The notes beneath the pieces are model-generated. The model worked only from the letters and a program-made list of their open reading frames with translations. It made no database searches and was not told where the DNA came from. A DNA stretch of 64,000 nucleotides, from assembly GCA_030762895.1 (NCBI GenBank), contig CM061069.1, forward strand, positions 85,755,548-85,819,547. Reading direction: 5' to 3'. The stretch's first letter is position 1, and each line of letters begins with the position of its first letter. The position numbers and the translations under genes are program-made. Positions 46,201 through 57,251 of this stretch are shown here, piece by piece. This DNA comes from Sophora flavescens (Eukaryota; Streptophyta; Magnoliopsida; Fabales; Fabaceae).

Positions 46201-47130
46201 TGGCTGAATTTATGAGTCAAAGATAGGTTAAGACAATTCATGAAGGTTTGAGAAGAATCAAGAACATTGTGGAAAAATCAAGGATAATGTAGGATAATGT
46301 AGAAAAATGTGGAAAATTGTGGAAAATTGTGGAACACTCTAGAAAATTGATTCAACAACAAATGAGCCAGCCATAAATCCTCATGGGCTTACGCATGGGC
46401 TGGGTAATTTTGGGCTTGGGTTCATTCTTGTGGGGCCCACTTGAAAATTTAAGCATTAGACTTAAGATAGGAAACTTGTATAGTTTCAATTAGGCTTTAT
46501 GGACTCAAACCATGAACTAGAAAATTTTGGGCTTCTAAGCCACGACCATTTGAGATTGTAAAAAAGGATTCTAGCCCAATCCACTTGAAAAAACTTAAAA
46601 ACTAATTTAGGGACAAAAGGGTAATTTACAGAAAGTTCAGGGGCTTAAGCGTAAAATTCCCAAATTTTCATTTTAACCCTGAAAAAACTTCTAGACTTAA
46701 AAATATGATTCATACCCTTTAATCATCTCAAAATCCTAAGATAAACCCTCTATCGGCTCTTAGAAACTCTAATTTCCCTTCCGTCGTCTACCCGATTACG
46801 TGTTTCGCCTGAAAAACGTAAATTATTTTATTTTTTTCTGAAATAAATCTAAAAATACATAATTGTAAAAAATAAAATACTAAACTTAAGTCTTTCTTTC
46901 ACGAATTAAAATTAGGTCTTTTGAGCAGTATTATTATACTGTCAATGGAATTCACGGGCCGTGTTTCGCCTGACTTTCCAACCTAAATTTTAATCGTAGC
47001 TTCCTATATTCGAGCAGGATTGAGTGGTGAACTCCGTTTATTTAAAATAATTTTCTAAAACTCTAATAAATTTATAAACATATTTATATGTATTACTGTT
47101 ATTTAAAACAGTGAAATACCGGGTGTTACA
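43051..47130 (-). repeat. Tekay-2 5' LTR
   Basis: As the 3' LTR, with an (AT)n tract lengthened near 43228-43262. The likely promoter is the minus-strand TATAAATA at 46003-46010, in a GGCGCCACTATCACTATAAATACC setting split here as GGCGCCACTATC then ACTATAAATACC. Confidence 0.95.
46003..46010 (-). promoter_or_regulatory. TATA box of Tekay-2 5' LTR
   Basis: TATTTATA on the plus strand, TATAAATA on the minus, about 1.1 kb into the LTR. It is identical in the other LTR (40335-40342). Assigned by sequence only. Confidence 0.5.
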
Positions 47131-48117
47131 AATATAATATTACTTAATGTTTTGACTGGTTAAAAATGTGGAATAGTTAAAAATACTATTATTTTAATAA
47201 TTTAACAATGTAAGAGTGTTTTATGAGTCACAGTGAGGACGTAACCGTGAAAATATTTTAGTACTGCTAATTTTTACGTAAGAAATTTCTAAATATTAGA
47301 AAATGTTATTATAAAACAATAAGTTTCAAAAATAATTTTATTATGGTGTTGGGAAAATTATTTTACTAGAAAAGCCAAATTATGACTTAAAAACGTTTTA
47401 AAAACATCAAGCGACGGTCAATTCCCACAATACTTACAAAAGTATTCTTAAAAACAGTAATATTAGTTCAAACAGAGAATTAGTCTCAAGATGATATTTT
47501 CTTGGAAATAAAGTTTAAAATATAGATTTTTGAAAGAAAATGAGTTTTTAAGTGATTTGATGATTTTATAAACGAATTTACAACGTAAAAGGATTGTCTG
47601 TAAAGTAGTTTTATACAAAGGTGTTATTTCCAACAACTTGGATAAGTTGAGGAGGTTTTGTTTTTGATTTGTATTTCACGGAATGAAAATGTTTCTAAAA
47701 ATTGAAAGACGAACCTAGTTGTCGAGTCGTCGGGGTCTAGTGTTCTATGGTTTGGACCGGGGGTCCTAAAGGTGAAGTTACGGACTAGATGTCCTATAAA
47801 AAGTGATATTGATTTTTTGTGCGTCAAAATCTACGAATCTAAATCTGGTGCAAAGGTCTAGATTTCGTAATTTGCACATTTTGACTTGGAGTCTGTTTTG
47901 TTGGAATGATTGATAAACTTAAATGTTTAAACACTGGATTGGTCGTGAGCCTTTGAGCTTCGACAGGGAAAGAATGAACACAAAGAAAATGACGTGAACA
48001 AAATGTTTTACATGCATTTTTGAGGCAGACGTGCCTACACATTTGGACTTGAATTCTTGATGACAAGTATTAATGACGTTGCATCATTGTGCCTTGATGG
48101 ACAATGAAACCATATAC

Positions 48118-48125
48118 TATAAATA
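48118..48125 (+). promoter_or_regulatory. TATA box in second Tekay-1 LTR
   Basis: TATAAATA in the same context as at 17000-17007. Confidence 0.5.
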
Positions 48126-48169
48126 GTAACCATTGTGCCTCATTTTGGACAGTGCGATGGTTAATTTAA

Positions 48170-48250
48170 AACCTACCTTATTTGGCAACGATTAAACCTG
48201 GGTTATTTGGCAATGATTAAAACTTGCCTTATTTGGCAACGATTAAAACC
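48170..48250. repeat. Tandem hairpin repeat, second copy (about 4 units)
   Basis: Same TTATTTGGCAACGATTAAA units as at 17055-17123, with one extra, degenerate unit (GGGTTATTTGGCAATG). Copy number has changed since the two LTRs diverged. Confidence 0.72.
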
Positions 48251-48611
48251 GGCCTTCTCATTTATTTGGTGAATGAATCTCCGAGAAAATAAGTACAGAA
48301 TTAAGATGATGAATATTGAAGTGTCATTGTTTTTAAAACGATGACGACTGTCGGGTATGAAACCCTTTGATAAACCATTTGTTTATTTTTTTAACATTGA
48401 TGTTATTATAACTATATATGTTATGTGTTGTTTTGTAAGTCGTGCATGTAGTTATCGTTTTAAAATCCATATATTGGTTCTCACCCTTGCATATACTTGT
48501 TCTACTGGCTTTGTTGTTGTACCTTGGTACACGAGTGCAGATGTTGCAAAAGAGTTCCTTCAGTCACTTGGAGACTTAAGTCCGGATTCAGGAAAAAGAT
48601 GTGTGATCATA

Positions 48612-49400
48612 GGGATGATAACAGAGCTAGTCCAGTATTTCGGGAACCTTGGGGAATAGGTCTGATATGTTTTTGTTGTGTGATCTCTGGTTGGACTTTG
48701 TTTGAATTGTTTCTTTGTTGAAACAATGTGTGTTAACACACAAGTATGTGTGTTTTGGTGAGTTCTGATTGGGTTGATACCTTGTGAGAACTCATGTTTA
48801 GTAAATGGTACTTATTGTTCATGTTGACAGGTCGTTTATCCTTAAGGGATTGTGTCAGACATTTGAATGAGGTACTGTCATGGAAGATTTTTCGGAAGAA
48901 TTTTCTGAGAATATCTTAGGGTTTCCATTTGCAAAATATATAGAGTTTTAATCGATCTAGTTTCTAGATTCGGGTTGATTTCTATCGCTTTGTTTAGGAT
49001 GTCGCCTACAAAGTTAATCTAATTAGACGACTCGATTCGAACTGGAGGATCTGTGATCCAAGCAGTTTGTTAGATCAAGTATTTTCCGTAGGAAGCATTA
49101 ATGTTGTATGAAGGTTCGAGACTCCGTGTGGATTGTCGACAATTCAACAAAGTAATGATTGTGAACAAATATTCTCTTCCGTGTGTAGTTGATTTGATAG
49201 ATCAGTCGTGAAGAATGGTTGTCTACTCACATATTGACTTGAGGACGAGTTATCACCAAATTGGAGTGAAGACCTATTTAAGATTTTGCGTCATTGACTC
49301 AGCCTATGTGGAAAGATCAACTCTTCGTAAGACTGAGACTGACCAAGTTGTTCATGATCGTGCCGATTCAGGGTGACCATACTAAGCGCGTCAGAAAGGA
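48612..49400 (+). pseudogene. Second Tekay-1 internal fragment (RT remnant)
   Basis: Matches 17863-18071 joined to 31150-31712 base for base apart from scattered changes, including the DCRQFNKV-type RT start near 49120-49260. It lacks the Athila-2 insertion and shows the empty target TTGAC at 48824-48828. It stops matching after GCGCGTCAGAAAGGA, where the first copy continues to the PPT and this one joins the LINE segment. Confidence 0.8.
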
Positions 49401-49424
49401 GTAGAATCGCCTTCCCTCTTGTAG

Positions 49425-50720
49425 GTAGAATCACCTTGGCACAAAGTTGCATTGTGAGTTTACCCAATTATATGATGTAAATATCGTGTGTCCCAGCCTC
49501 TATCTGCGATGAAATTGAAAATATTTGTCGCGATTTCAGTTGGGGCTCTTCTACGGATACAATGAAATGTCACTTGATTTCATGGAAATATGTAAATCGA
49601 AATCTGATGGGGGTTTGGGCTTCAGAAGCTTACGCATGGTTAATACTAGTTACATGTTGAAATTGGGCTGGGAGTTAATTGTAAACCAAGAGGCATTTTG
49701 GGTTAAAGTGCCCCGGGCCAAGTATAATTGTGGGGGTCTTCTGTTACCAACAATGCATACTGGGTCGTGGTCATCTCATCTCTGGCGTGGTATTGTTAGT
49801 TCCTGGTGCCTAATGGATAGTAGCACCTCTTAAGTCATAAGGAATGGGCAAGTTGTGTGCTTCTTGCAAGATGCCTGGGTCCCGGGGCTTGGTCCTTCAT
49901 CTGATCATTTGGATAATATCCCTGAACATGAATGGAAGTTTTCGGTAGCTTCATATGCCTCAGTGGAGGGTTGGAATTGGGATAAATTCCCTACTGACCT
50001 ACCTGAGTATGTGAGGAACAAAATAGCTGGTATTAAACCCCCATCTCCAGGACATGACGACTTTCCTGTTTGGACTCATTCCAAAGATAGGTGTTTCTCG
50101 ATCAAATCTACCTATCAATTTCTTTACCAGGATGTCATGGGGGATCCCCCAAGTTTTCCTTTAGACCTGGTTTGGAAGTGGAAAGGACTGCCTAGATATC
50201 AAGCTTTCTTGTGGAAAATTGCCGATGGGAAGCTGTTGAGGAAAGAGGAGAGTTTCAGGAGAGGAATGGATGACTCTAAAATAGTTTCAATATTGGGACC
50301 ACTATTGAAATGGTTCACCATCAGCTTGTTAACCCCTGACCTCTACAGGACTCTGCTAGAAAGCATGAATCCAATATTCGATGGTTTCCTCCTCCACCTA
50401 ATGTGTTCAAATTGAACAGTGATGGCTCGAATTTACATGATTCTTGGGATGTTCGTGTGTGGGGGAATCATTAGAGACTCTGATGGTAAAGTTGTGGTCG
50501 ACTTTCATTGTAATTTGGGAGCTGCAACTTCGGTTTTTACTGAGATAGTGGGGTCTTATTCTTGGTCTGCGACGACAAGCAAGCTTTCCTTGCCAAGAGT
50601 GATCGTCGAATTTGACTCTGAAGTCATAGTTAATATGATCAAAATGAATAATGCCAACTGTTTGTTTATTAAGCCACTCTTGGAGGAGGCTTTGACAATA
50701 ATGATATATGGTTCTCCATT
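49425..50720 (+). pseudogene. L1-type LINE ORF2, 3' fragment (copy 2, left part)
   Basis: Homologous to 14350-15638. The zf-RVT-like region is better kept here (49855-50415; WKWKGLPRYQAFLWKIADGK, near 50170-50230). The RNase H domain follows, with a one-base insertion near 50441 that shifts frame, then GGIIRDSDGKVV. It is cut by CACTA-B at 50721; the remainder is at 59404-59541. Starts abruptly at the junction with the Tekay-1 fragment. Confidence 0.83.
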
Positions 50721-51175
50721 CACTAGTGCAGAAAAGGGATTCTACATCGGAGTTTACACATCGGTTTTTCAGAAACCGATGTGTAAAACGAGGCGGTGGC
50801 ATTTTTGAAATTAAAACCAAAGTATTACACATCGGTTTCTAAATAACCGATGTAGAAAATTATAAAGAAAAAAAAGAAAATAAAATCTTACTTTTACACA
50901 TCGGTTTCTAAATAACCGATGTAGAAAATTATAAAGAAAAAAAAAAGAAAATAAAATATTACTTTTACACATCGGTTTCTAAATAACCGATGTAGAAAAT
51001 TATAAAGAAAAATAAAATAAAATATTACTTTTACACATCGGTTTTTATTAACCGATGTATAAAATTTAAAAGAAAAAATCAGAATTTAAAAGTTTAATGT
51101 TTACACATCGGTTCTGCTATAACCGATGTGTATAAGATGTTTAACACATCGGTTTTTCATATAACCGATGTGTAA
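50721..51175. repeat. Left TIR and subterminal palindromes of CACTA-B
   Basis: ACATCGGTT and its complement AACCGATGT recur as closely spaced inverted pairs, seven or so. Three to four of them sit in tandem units of about 66-70 bp with A-rich spacers (50826-51030). They are the likely transposase binding region. Confidence 0.92.
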
Positions 51176-53554
51176 TAGTCCCAATTTTTCTTTTTCCCTC
51201 CTTCTCTTCCGCGCACTATCCCATTTTTCAGATTATGAACCCTAGCTAAAACAGAAAACACTCCCTCCCTCTGCTAACGCGCGTTCATCTCCTCCGTCAT
51301 CTCCTCCCTTGTCTCCAACCCTACCGCTGCCTCCCTAACACTCACATTCTTTCTCTGCTAACGAGCGGCTCACTGTCCCTCCCTGAAAACCCCATTCCTC
51401 ACCTCCATTGCCCCTCACAGAGAGCTCCTCTTCACTGCTATCACCCCAGAAAACAGGTGTTCATTCTTTTTGTGGTGTTTAAATCCTTCTTCGTGTTTAC
51501 ATCTGACTTGACTTGCTTTTCTCTATTTATCAGTTGGGCTGGTGATTTTCTGCAACCTGTGATTTGTGTTCAGGTGCTACTATCTTTTGTTGTTACGGTT
51601 TAGGAGTAATGATTTTCTTGTTTTTTATTTGTGTGTCTGTAGCTGGGGTGTGTATCTCTATATCAACATTTGCCCCTACTTGTTTTGTATTTGCTAGTAG
51701 CTTTGGTTTTATGCAGCTGTTTGCCTGTTTGGGTGTACTTTTGGTGTTCTGTTTTTGCTGCTATGTGTTTACAGCTCTTTTTATAAGGCATGTTTTGCTC
51801 ATTTATTGGCACCACTTGTGCTGGTTCTTGGGCTTTGATTTATCATTTAATACAATTTTGCTTATAAAAAAAAGATCCTTATGATACCAGGGCTCATAAT
51901 TCTCAATCATTATAACTTATTTTTGGTTCAATTATGATGATTATGGTTTACATTTTACAATTATATGATCCATTTGGTTACATATGAATGGTATAATTTT
52001 TAGGGAGAAAGGTTTTGATATTGATAGTCTAATGAAATTGATTAAGGTGCTTAAGTTTAGCTCTTTTATATATAACAGGGAGAGTATGCATGTGTCATGT
52101 GACTTCCATGCATTGATGTAAATGAATTTTGTCTATGAAATCTTGATGAATATGCTATCTTGTTTCTTATTGAATGGATAAAAGTCTTGCCAAAGTTGTC
52201 CCCAAGGTGTTTGGACTATCTTTGTTAGGCAAAGTTATTTGAACTAAATTTTGAATTTTTGGAAATATCTGAAGCCTCGGATGCTTGCCTGATAGTTGTT
52301 GTATGCTTGATTTATCCATTTGGTTCAATGCTAATTTTCTCTTCTCAGTTAGCATTTGCATAGTACTTGCTGGGATATGTAATTGAGTTAAAAGTTGGAA
52401 CATGCTAAAAATTAGAGTCACAGAACAAATAGAGAACCGGACCACCTGCCATATGTTTCTATTTCCTGGGTTGCCAAAATACACATGCTCTTATAATGAT
52501 GCACGCCCGCTGCTTATGTTTCTTCACTACTTTTTTATGAACTATCCTGACTCATATCAACAACTATTAATGAATTACATATGCATTTTTTATGAACTCA
52601 ATTAAGCAAGCTCAACATTTGTCAGAAAATCTTCCTTGCATGTACCATGCTTTTGTTTTGGTGCAAGTGAATATAACGTACGTGTGTTGTGGGGTGGAAC
52701 TGTACGCGAATTCTCATATAGATTCTTATATTTTAAAATTTGTAATTGCGTCCTTGAATATTTAGAAAATTTGTAATTGGGTCTTCGTATACTTTTTTGT
52801 TAGCGTTTTGTTAAGTATTCGTTAAGTGATTCATCTACTCGTCTTTGTGCGTTCTTCATATTATTGCTAAATAGCCAGCTGCATTTTATGTTTTAGAAAT
52901 GGAAAAGTCAGTTTATGAAATATGACTTTTTGTATAGGTACACTCGGTCAGAAGCAGAATATTAAGCAGAATATTCATCAATTATTCATTACGGTTTCCG
53001 GCTGAGTGTTCTTCCCACACCCGGTAAGCTTTCTCCTCTCCATTTTTATCGTTTGGTTTTTGTTTGCATTGGACTTGGGGATTGGAGTGTTTTATTATTT
53101 TTCTTAATGTTAATTATTTAGTAAAGCCTTAGTTTCCCGTTTGAGATGCAATACTAATGAGCGTACGTGTATGTGCTTAATGTACCGCTCATTGTGTTGG
53201 ATCTTGAATTGTCCAAAGTTGGACAGTTTGGGAAAAAACTTTTTCTTAATTCAGTTAAAATAGTTCTTGATTGATTCTAATGTTATATACTTGATGAAAG
53301 TTCGGATTGATAAATTTCCTTTCGTTCTGCGGGTGCATACTTTATCGTGGTGGTTGTCATCGCGTTCAAGTAGTGTACGTCGGAGACCGCAGGGAAATGT
53401 TGCCGAAATTTTTTCGAGTATGCGCATGAGAGTTAAGGACTAACTGTTAACCGAATGTTGAAAAAGTTTCTTCTCGAATGGGATAGGGCCATACCCTGTC
53501 ATAAGAAGTGGTTGATGAATATGTTGGACTAAGTACGAAGGTATTGGTTTAGTC
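51176..53554 (+). other. CACTA-B 5' leader region
   Basis: No convincing CDS. A GC-richer, CT-rich stretch (51190-51456) ends AAACAG before GTGTTCATTC and looks like an untranslated first exon. The T-rich DNA to about 52930 looks like an intron; a second leader exon may end at CACACCCG before GTAAGC (near 53020). The transposase ATG is at 53555. Confidence 0.5.
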
Positions 53555-55274
53555 ATGGATCGCGGTTGGATGAATGCTAGACGGACAAGTGATGAGTATG
53601 AGAATGGAGTGGAAGATTTTCTACAGTTTGCAAAAACAAATGCTCCTGATAGTGGTAACGGAAGGTTTTATTGTCCTTGTGTTAACTGTTTGAATGAGAG
53701 ACGACTAGAAGCTGAGGAGATACGTGATCATCTTATTTGTGAGGGGATTTGCAAGAGTTATACAACATGGATATGCCATGGTGAATCGTTAGACAGGCCG
53801 AGGGTGTCGGATAGAGAGGAAGTTGATGACGTGGAAATGGACGATGGACTAGAGGACATGATCCGTGATGTTGGGCAAGAGTCTTTTCGGCGCGCACATG
53901 TGTATGATACTTTGTGCAGTGATGCGCAAGTGGCTTTGTATCCAGGGTTCACTAATTTCACACGGTTGTCGGCGGTGTTAAGATTGTTCAATGTGAAGGC
54001 GAGAAATGGGTGGAGCGATAAAAGCTTTACCGAATTGCTTGAGTTGTTGAAAGAAATGCTTCCAGAAGGCAACACATTGCCATCTCGAAACTATGAGGCG
54101 AAGAAGATATTGTGTCCGATGGGTATGGAGTATAAGAAAATACACGCTTGCCCCAATGATTGCATATTGTACAGGAAAGAGTTTGAAGAGATGCACGAGT
54201 GCCCCAGGTGTGGGGTATCACGCTACAAAGTGAAGGATGGTGATTCTAGTTGTGATGTGGTCACCAAAGGTTCTCCTGCGAAGGTGTTATGGTATCTTCC
54301 CGTGATTCCGCGGTTCAAGCGATTGTTTGCTAATGTAAATGACGCAAAGAACATTAGATGGCATGCAGATGAGAGGAAGTGTGATGGACAGCTTCGCCAT
54401 CCGGCCGAAGTCTCGTCATGAAGGAAGATATGATGGTAAGGGTACACGAGGTATCACTGTTAAGAGCATGGATCGTGAGGAAGTGCTTCAAGCACATTTG
54501 TATATATTGAATAACACTGATGAGGTTGAACCATACTTATGTGAGCATAAAAGCATCATCAATGAAACTTACCCTAGAATGAATGAAAAATGGTGTTTGA
54601 ACAAGCATAACAAGACTTTCTTGAACTGGTTTAAAGAAAAAAATTGCAAAGGATGGTGCTGCTTCGCTACATTAAAATGGCTAGCACGGGGCCTAACTTT
54701 GATGTCATATGCTGGAGTGGGTACGATATCAATAAGTTTTCCTTCTATACAAAGTCCCAGGATGACAAAAGTACTATGCAAAACAGTGGGGTTATGGTCG
54801 TCGCTGAGTCCATGCATTTCTCTAGTTCGAAAGATAAAAACCCTGTTATGGCATCGGTTTCATACTTTGGAATCATTGAAGAGATATGGGAGGTTGATTA
54901 CACGACGTTTAGAGTACCTGTTTTTAAATGTCGGTGGGTCGACAAATAACAATGGTGTGCAAACCGATGAGTTAGGATTCAAATTGGTGGACCTTAGTAA
55001 GGTAGGTAATAAAGAGGAACCTTTCATCATGGCATCCCAAGCAAAACAAGTGTTTTATATCCGTGATCCTTCTAACAAAAGGTGGTGAGTGGTTCTCCAG
55101 GGAAAAAACATGTATAACGGTAGTGAGGGAAATCACTATTCAACTCTTGATATTTCTGATACTCCTTCTTTCTCAACACGAGTGCCTAATTTCAATGAGG
55201 AAAATGAAGTGGATGATTTACATGCTACTCGTAATGATCACCAAGAAGGGTTATGGGAGAACTTTACTAATTGA
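53555..55274 (+). pseudogene. TNP2-type CACTA transposase with the catalytic core deleted
   Basis: The ATG at 53555 starts a 288-codon frame: transposase-associated domain (residues about 3-75, with YCPCVNC), acidic linker, and the start of Transposase_21 (CSDAQVALYPGFTNFTRL, zinc-like CPRCGVSRYK). After QLRHPAE (about 54405) it jumps to the distal part of the protein (EGRYDGKGTRG, then EVLQAHLYILNNTDEVEPYL), so most of Transposase_21 is missing. DUF4216 follows at 54644-55088 (FSFYTKSQDDKS, FRVPVFKCRWVD). There are frame changes near 54640 and 54945 and a TGA near 55087. The C-terminal tail ends at 55274. Confidence 0.88.
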
Positions 55275-55439
55275 CCACAAAGTAAGTTTAGTTTGATATT
55301 ACCATCAATTTTGGCATATTATATGTTTACGTTGATATTTATAAGTTATGTTTATGTAAGTTGATCGATATTTATAAGTTATGTTTGATATTTATCCTGA
55401 CATACTAACAAGTTTTTTTTTTGTTTTGTGTTTAAACAG

Positions 55440-56869
55440 GTATACACGGCTGATCATGAGGATATCCCTCCTTCATACAGCGGGTCAGAGACCCTGTCTA
55501 CCGGTAAAAAGGGTAGACGTGCCACACGGATGAGGAATTTGACTGCCAACCGTGGGTCAAATCAAAGGATAAGAGTAGATTTTGATGATAACCTCAAACC
55601 TATTGGGTCAATGGAAGATCAATTTACCAGCTTTGTGGCGACCCTTGCTAGGAACAGGCCCAGTATACTCATTGATAGGTGGAGAGATGTACCGGCGGAC
55701 GTGAAGGAGCAGATATGGGAGAGTATTCTAGTATCTATACTTCTACGTCCTGTGTTTGTCTGTATCTACTTTATTTTTATCTTAATAATATCATACAGTA
55801 ATTCGTTGATTCTTTTGGTCTTAATGTAGTTGACATTTGACATACCGGATACATATGCTATGAAGAAGCGTTCTTTGAAGTATCTTTGGGGAGAGCGTTG
55901 GAGGGCTTTTAAGGCCGAGCACGGGCAGATACTATATATTCAATCCAAAAAGTAAAAAGAACCCACTTGAGGTGTATCCGTTTCTTGACAAGGCGACGTG
56001 GGATCGCTTTGTTCAGAGCCGACGTGATCCCAGCTTTCAGGTTAACTTATTTGATTTGTCTCTAAATTTATGTAATTGCATTAATTTCATTTACTTATGT
56101 AATTTAATTGTCTTTTATTTATAACAGGAGAAGAGGAAAAAGGGGCAGGAAAACCAAAGCAAGAATGTCTACCCCCATGTCATGTCTTGTGGGGGATATA
56201 AAAAGCTTGTTAAGAAAATGGTTGAAGAGGAAAAGAAAGCACGTCAGGTAGCAGCATCTCAGGCGGATCCTAATGCTGAAACTCTTCCACAGGTTGTTGA
56301 TCCACCTCCACCCCCACGCCATCGTTCATGGAAGAGGGGCCGACAAAGAAAAACGGGACAATATACATCCGAGGAGGCCCGCCAAGTAGCTGAGAGGATT
56401 GTAAGTATAGTTTGTTGTAATTGTCATTTTAAGATTGTTACCGAATTGTAATGTGACCTGATATTTTTATGTGATAGGATGCCTTGGATGATCAGCTAAC
56501 CCAAGGAACCTTTGTTCCTAGAGGACGCAATGATATCTTATCTACGCCATCGGTAAACGGCACCACCCGGCCGTGTCATTGGTGTTTGATGGGGAGTCGG
56601 CATTCGACAATACCATGGTTCATCTTCACACCAATGCCACAGGGATTCGGTTGCAGAGAGAGCACGACTAAAACAGGAGATTGCAGCTGAGCTTCGACAG
56701 GAGATGGCCGAGCAGTTTGCCCAAAGAGATGGCAATATTGACTTCTATGTCCCCCCAGATGACAAAAGGTGTCCAACCCTCTGTCCATATGAGCACTAAG
56801 GGCTCATGTGATCCTCCTCATCATCTTGAAAATGATGATGATGGTGATCTTCTTTGCTGCTTTCGCTGC

Positions 56870-56900
<31 letters not shown>

Positions 56901-57172
56901 CGACACGATAGGTGTGAGTGTATGTTGATGATCATCATCATCGCCGCTTAGTGGCATTGGGTAGGGCATATAATAAGTTAGGTAATATCATACACCATCG
57001 GTTATTTACGGATGATCACCGAGGGTGTCTCATGTTGAGATTATTCGAGATGCCGATGCTCGAGTCCCTGTGCCCACCGAGGAGGTTCAAACAAGTGGGT
57101 CGGGCCCCTGTAACTTCATCCTCTCGGCCAAGAAGACTGGTCAACTTTCTTGTTGCATCTGAGGTATTCGGT
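55440..57172 (+). pseudogene. CACTA-B second gene, Transposase_24 type
   Basis: Exons align with those of CACTA-A: about 55440-55730, 55830-56040 (TWDRFVQSRRDPSFQ), 56128-56400 (SCGGYKKLVKKMVEEEK) and 56479-56695 (QLTQGTFVPRGRNDIL). A frame change near 55927 and another after 56540 break the reading, and the start ATG of CACTA-A is not conserved. A GATGAT-rich run at 56839-56898 encodes Met or Asp repeats and probably arose by slippage. The homologue of the coiled-coil exon is poorly kept. It may form one transcription unit with the protease exons that follow. Confidence 0.72.
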
Positions 57173-57251
57173 TAGTTGTGTTTTTCTATATTCATAGTTG
57201 AAATATATTTATTATTGTTTAAAGATAATGCTTTATTTTTATTCGTTATAG

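Larger units (their letters stand above)
37401..47130 (-). mobile_element. Non-autonomous Tekay-like chromovirus with 4.07-kb LTRs (Tekay-2), TSD AATAT
   Basis: LTRs are 37401-41463 (4,063 bp) and 43051-47130 (4,080 bp); AATAT flanks at 37396-37400 and 47131-47135. Between them are only 1,587 bp: on the minus strand a PBS for initiator-Met tRNA (43035-43046), a gag gene, then directly the GAGGGCGAAATTT pol-end and PPT sequence (41464-41510). Protease, RT, RNase H, integrase and chromodomain are missing. By eye the LTRs differ at about 30 positions (0.8%), mostly transitions, so it is young but older than the 23809-29394 element. LTRs make up about 84% of it. Confidence 0.93.
32380..48611 (+). 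repeat. Second Tekay-1 LTR, split by two insertions
   Basis: It begins TGTAACACCCC at 32380 after the PPT. Its pieces are 32380-33810, 36686-37400 and 47136-48611, about 3.6 kb in all. Relative to the first LTR it lacks about 390 bp at its right end (17476-17862 equivalent), which removes the terminus and part of the PBS. The corrected length near 4.0 kb agrees with the 4.07-kb LTRs of Tekay-2, and both share text around GTAACCGTGAAA and AGTACTGCT. No gene is present in 32380-33810 or 36686-37400. Confidence 0.75.

Noticed and set aside
50826..51180. Array of palindromic repeats resembling a CRISPR
   Set aside because: Spacers are A-rich and alike, and the array sits at a CACTA terminus with mirrored repeats at the other end; these are subterminal transposase sites.
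51564..51884. 106-residue hydrophobic, Cys/Phe-rich ORF
   Set aside because: It is T-rich DNA in a probable intron of the CACTA-B leader; composition explains the hydrophobicity.
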